DNA of 64,000 nucleotides, taken from Coriobacteriia bacterium. Lineage in GTDB: Bacteria; Actinomycetota; Coriobacteriia; Anaerosomatales; PHET01. The stretch lies in the NCBI GenBank assembly GCA_034370385.1, contig JAXMKZ010000059.1, positions 161,474 to 225,473 on the forward strand. Reading direction: 5' to 3'. The notes below the pieces were generated by a model. That model saw nothing but the letters and a program-made list of their open reading frames with translations. It did no database searches and was not told the DNA's origin. This document shows, in pieces, positions 63,519 through 64,000 of this stretch; position 1 is the stretch's first letter, and each line of letters opens with the position of its first letter. The position numbers and the translations under genes are program-made.

Positions 63519-63606
63519 GTCCCCACCGACGCAGAAACCGCGATCGTGGCGGCTCCTGAACGAACTCCAACCCCGTTGAGCCGACGGCGACCCTCGCCGC
63601 GCCGGG

Positions 63607-63690
63607 CTACCTTACTGTGATGTAGTCGTAACCGCTCGCACTCGCAGCGTGATCGGTGTAGTGCCCCGGTGCACATGCGCTGCTTCCCCC
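63607..63690 (-). pseudogene. Decayed fragment similar to the C-terminus of the neighbouring propeller protein
   Basis: Read on the - strand up to the TAG at 63609-63607, the last codons give ACAPGHYTDHAASASG then YDYITVR, similar to AYHPGSTVLGAASSPG then YDYITVK at the end of the 62085 gene. Further upstream the similarity fades and no start or long frame is present. It appears to be the remnant of a related gene. The rest of 63519-63821 shows nothing else. Confidence 0.55.
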
Positions 63691-63821
63691 GCGCCCATGT
63701 TGTTCCTCACGATCAACACCGCAGAGGTGTCCTTCGTGCCGATAGGTAGACTGCGGCGCGGAGGCCGAAGGTAACGTTCAGGTACAATCCTCGCCAGAAG
63801 ATAGGGAGTCTGAGGGGTCCG

Positions 63822-63950
63822 ATGGGCGACACTTTCGGCGAGTTCAAAATCATCGGGGAGGCCACGTCCCGGCAAGTGGTGTATGAAGCCCTCTGCTCCG
63901 ACCTCGGGCTTGTCACTCAGCCGGCCATGAGCGCGGGCACCACCTCCTGA
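63822..63950 (+). CDS. Possible 42-aa ORF
   Basis: ATG is preceded by GAGGGG (6 nt) and a -10-like TACAAT at 63783-63788. The frame is GC-rich at third positions, like the neighbours. The product (MGDTFGEFKIIGEATSRQ..) has no recognised motif. It overlaps the 3' end of the - strand gene from the right edge by 34 nt, which weakens the case. Confidence 0.3.
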   Translation: MGDTFGEFKIIGEATSRQVVYEALCSDLGLVTQPAMSAGTTS

Positions 63951-64000
63951 TCGAGTCCGTCGGTCACGACGAGTGTCGGCTGCATCGTCTTGTCGATTGA
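63917..64000 (-). CDS. 3' end of an unidentified gene entering from the right edge
   Basis: The - strand frame reads SIDKTMQPTLVVTDGLDQ then EVVPALMAG and stops at TGA (63919-63917). Third codon positions are strongly G/C, as in real genes here. Too short to identify. Confidence 0.5.
   Translation of the reverse strand, partial: SIDKTMQPTLVVTDGLDQEVVPALMAG

Noticed and set aside
63612..63916. Two overlapping - strand frames of 87 and 67 codons
   Set aside because: Neither has a ribosome site or motif, and the similarity to the propeller tail lies in a different frame; treated as decayed sequence.

Overview
The window is a GC-rich bacterial chromosome segment. Its gene content suggests an anaerobic Actinomycetota, most likely Coriobacteriia-like. 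This is an inference from the following: a three-piece archaeal-type glutamate synthase with a heterodisulfide-reductase-like partner, a pyrophosphate-type phosphofructokinase, an archaeal-type class I fructose-bisphosphate aldolase, a Gram-positive LexA box, an ANTAR/HisKA_2 two-component pair, a Trp T-box, and a type VII secretion locus with WXG100 proteins. There is no 16S rRNA in the window to settle taxonomy.

Layout. 1-5437 (-) is the 5' three-quarters or so of a giant secreted RCC1-repeat protein that continues past the left edge. 5866-10846 (-) is a four-gene glutamate synthase operon led by a fused HdrB/HdrC-like iron-sulfur protein. 11110-13751 (-) is a PdtaS/PdtaR-like signalling pair plus a LysE exporter, followed by a tRNA-Leu. 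14044-17516 (-) holds an L,D-transpeptidase, an SDR and an MFS transporter. 17669-19732 (+) is a UvrD-type helicase behind a perfect LexA operator. 19742-22503 (-) is an LsrF-like aldolase, a zinc alcohol dehydrogenase and a LOG-family hydrolase. 22600-24948 (-) is a small defence-related patch: a DUF1016 nuclease and a 5'-truncated type ISP restriction-modification remnant. 24990-29755 (-) is central metabolism (Fba, AccD, AccA, PPi-Pfk, a class II aldolase). 29952-32820 has a small Cys-rich protein, NadE and an NlpC/P60-like enzyme.

32850-40964 (-) is a complete tryptophan operon (trpE-trpGD-trpC-trpB2-trpF-trpB-trpA) behind a T-box riboswitch whose specifier codon is UGG. It carries two different TrpB paralogues. 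41441-46058 contains a 44-residue zinc ribbon, two VapBC-like toxin-antitoxin pairs with visible operator repeats, hisI and hisE, a degenerate M48 membrane protein and an M28 lipoprotein peptidase. The second toxin-antitoxin pair is translationally coupled to hisI.

46171-63518 is the most unusual part. It is a type VIIb-like secretion locus (EssC-type FtsK ATPase with FHA domain, YukD-like protein, three WXG-motif proteins and a fourth helical protein) interleaved with a Ser/Thr kinase, a PP2C phosphatase, an FHA protein and a protein combining a HARE-HTH-like winged helix with an FHA-like domain. It also contains three secreted surface proteins (CWB2, NHL propeller, TolB-like propeller). The arrangement suggests a phosphorylation-controlled secretion system. 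The canonical membrane subunits (EsaA, EssA, EssB) are not in the window. The right edge holds a decayed fragment, a doubtful 42-codon ORF and the 3' end of an unidentified gene.
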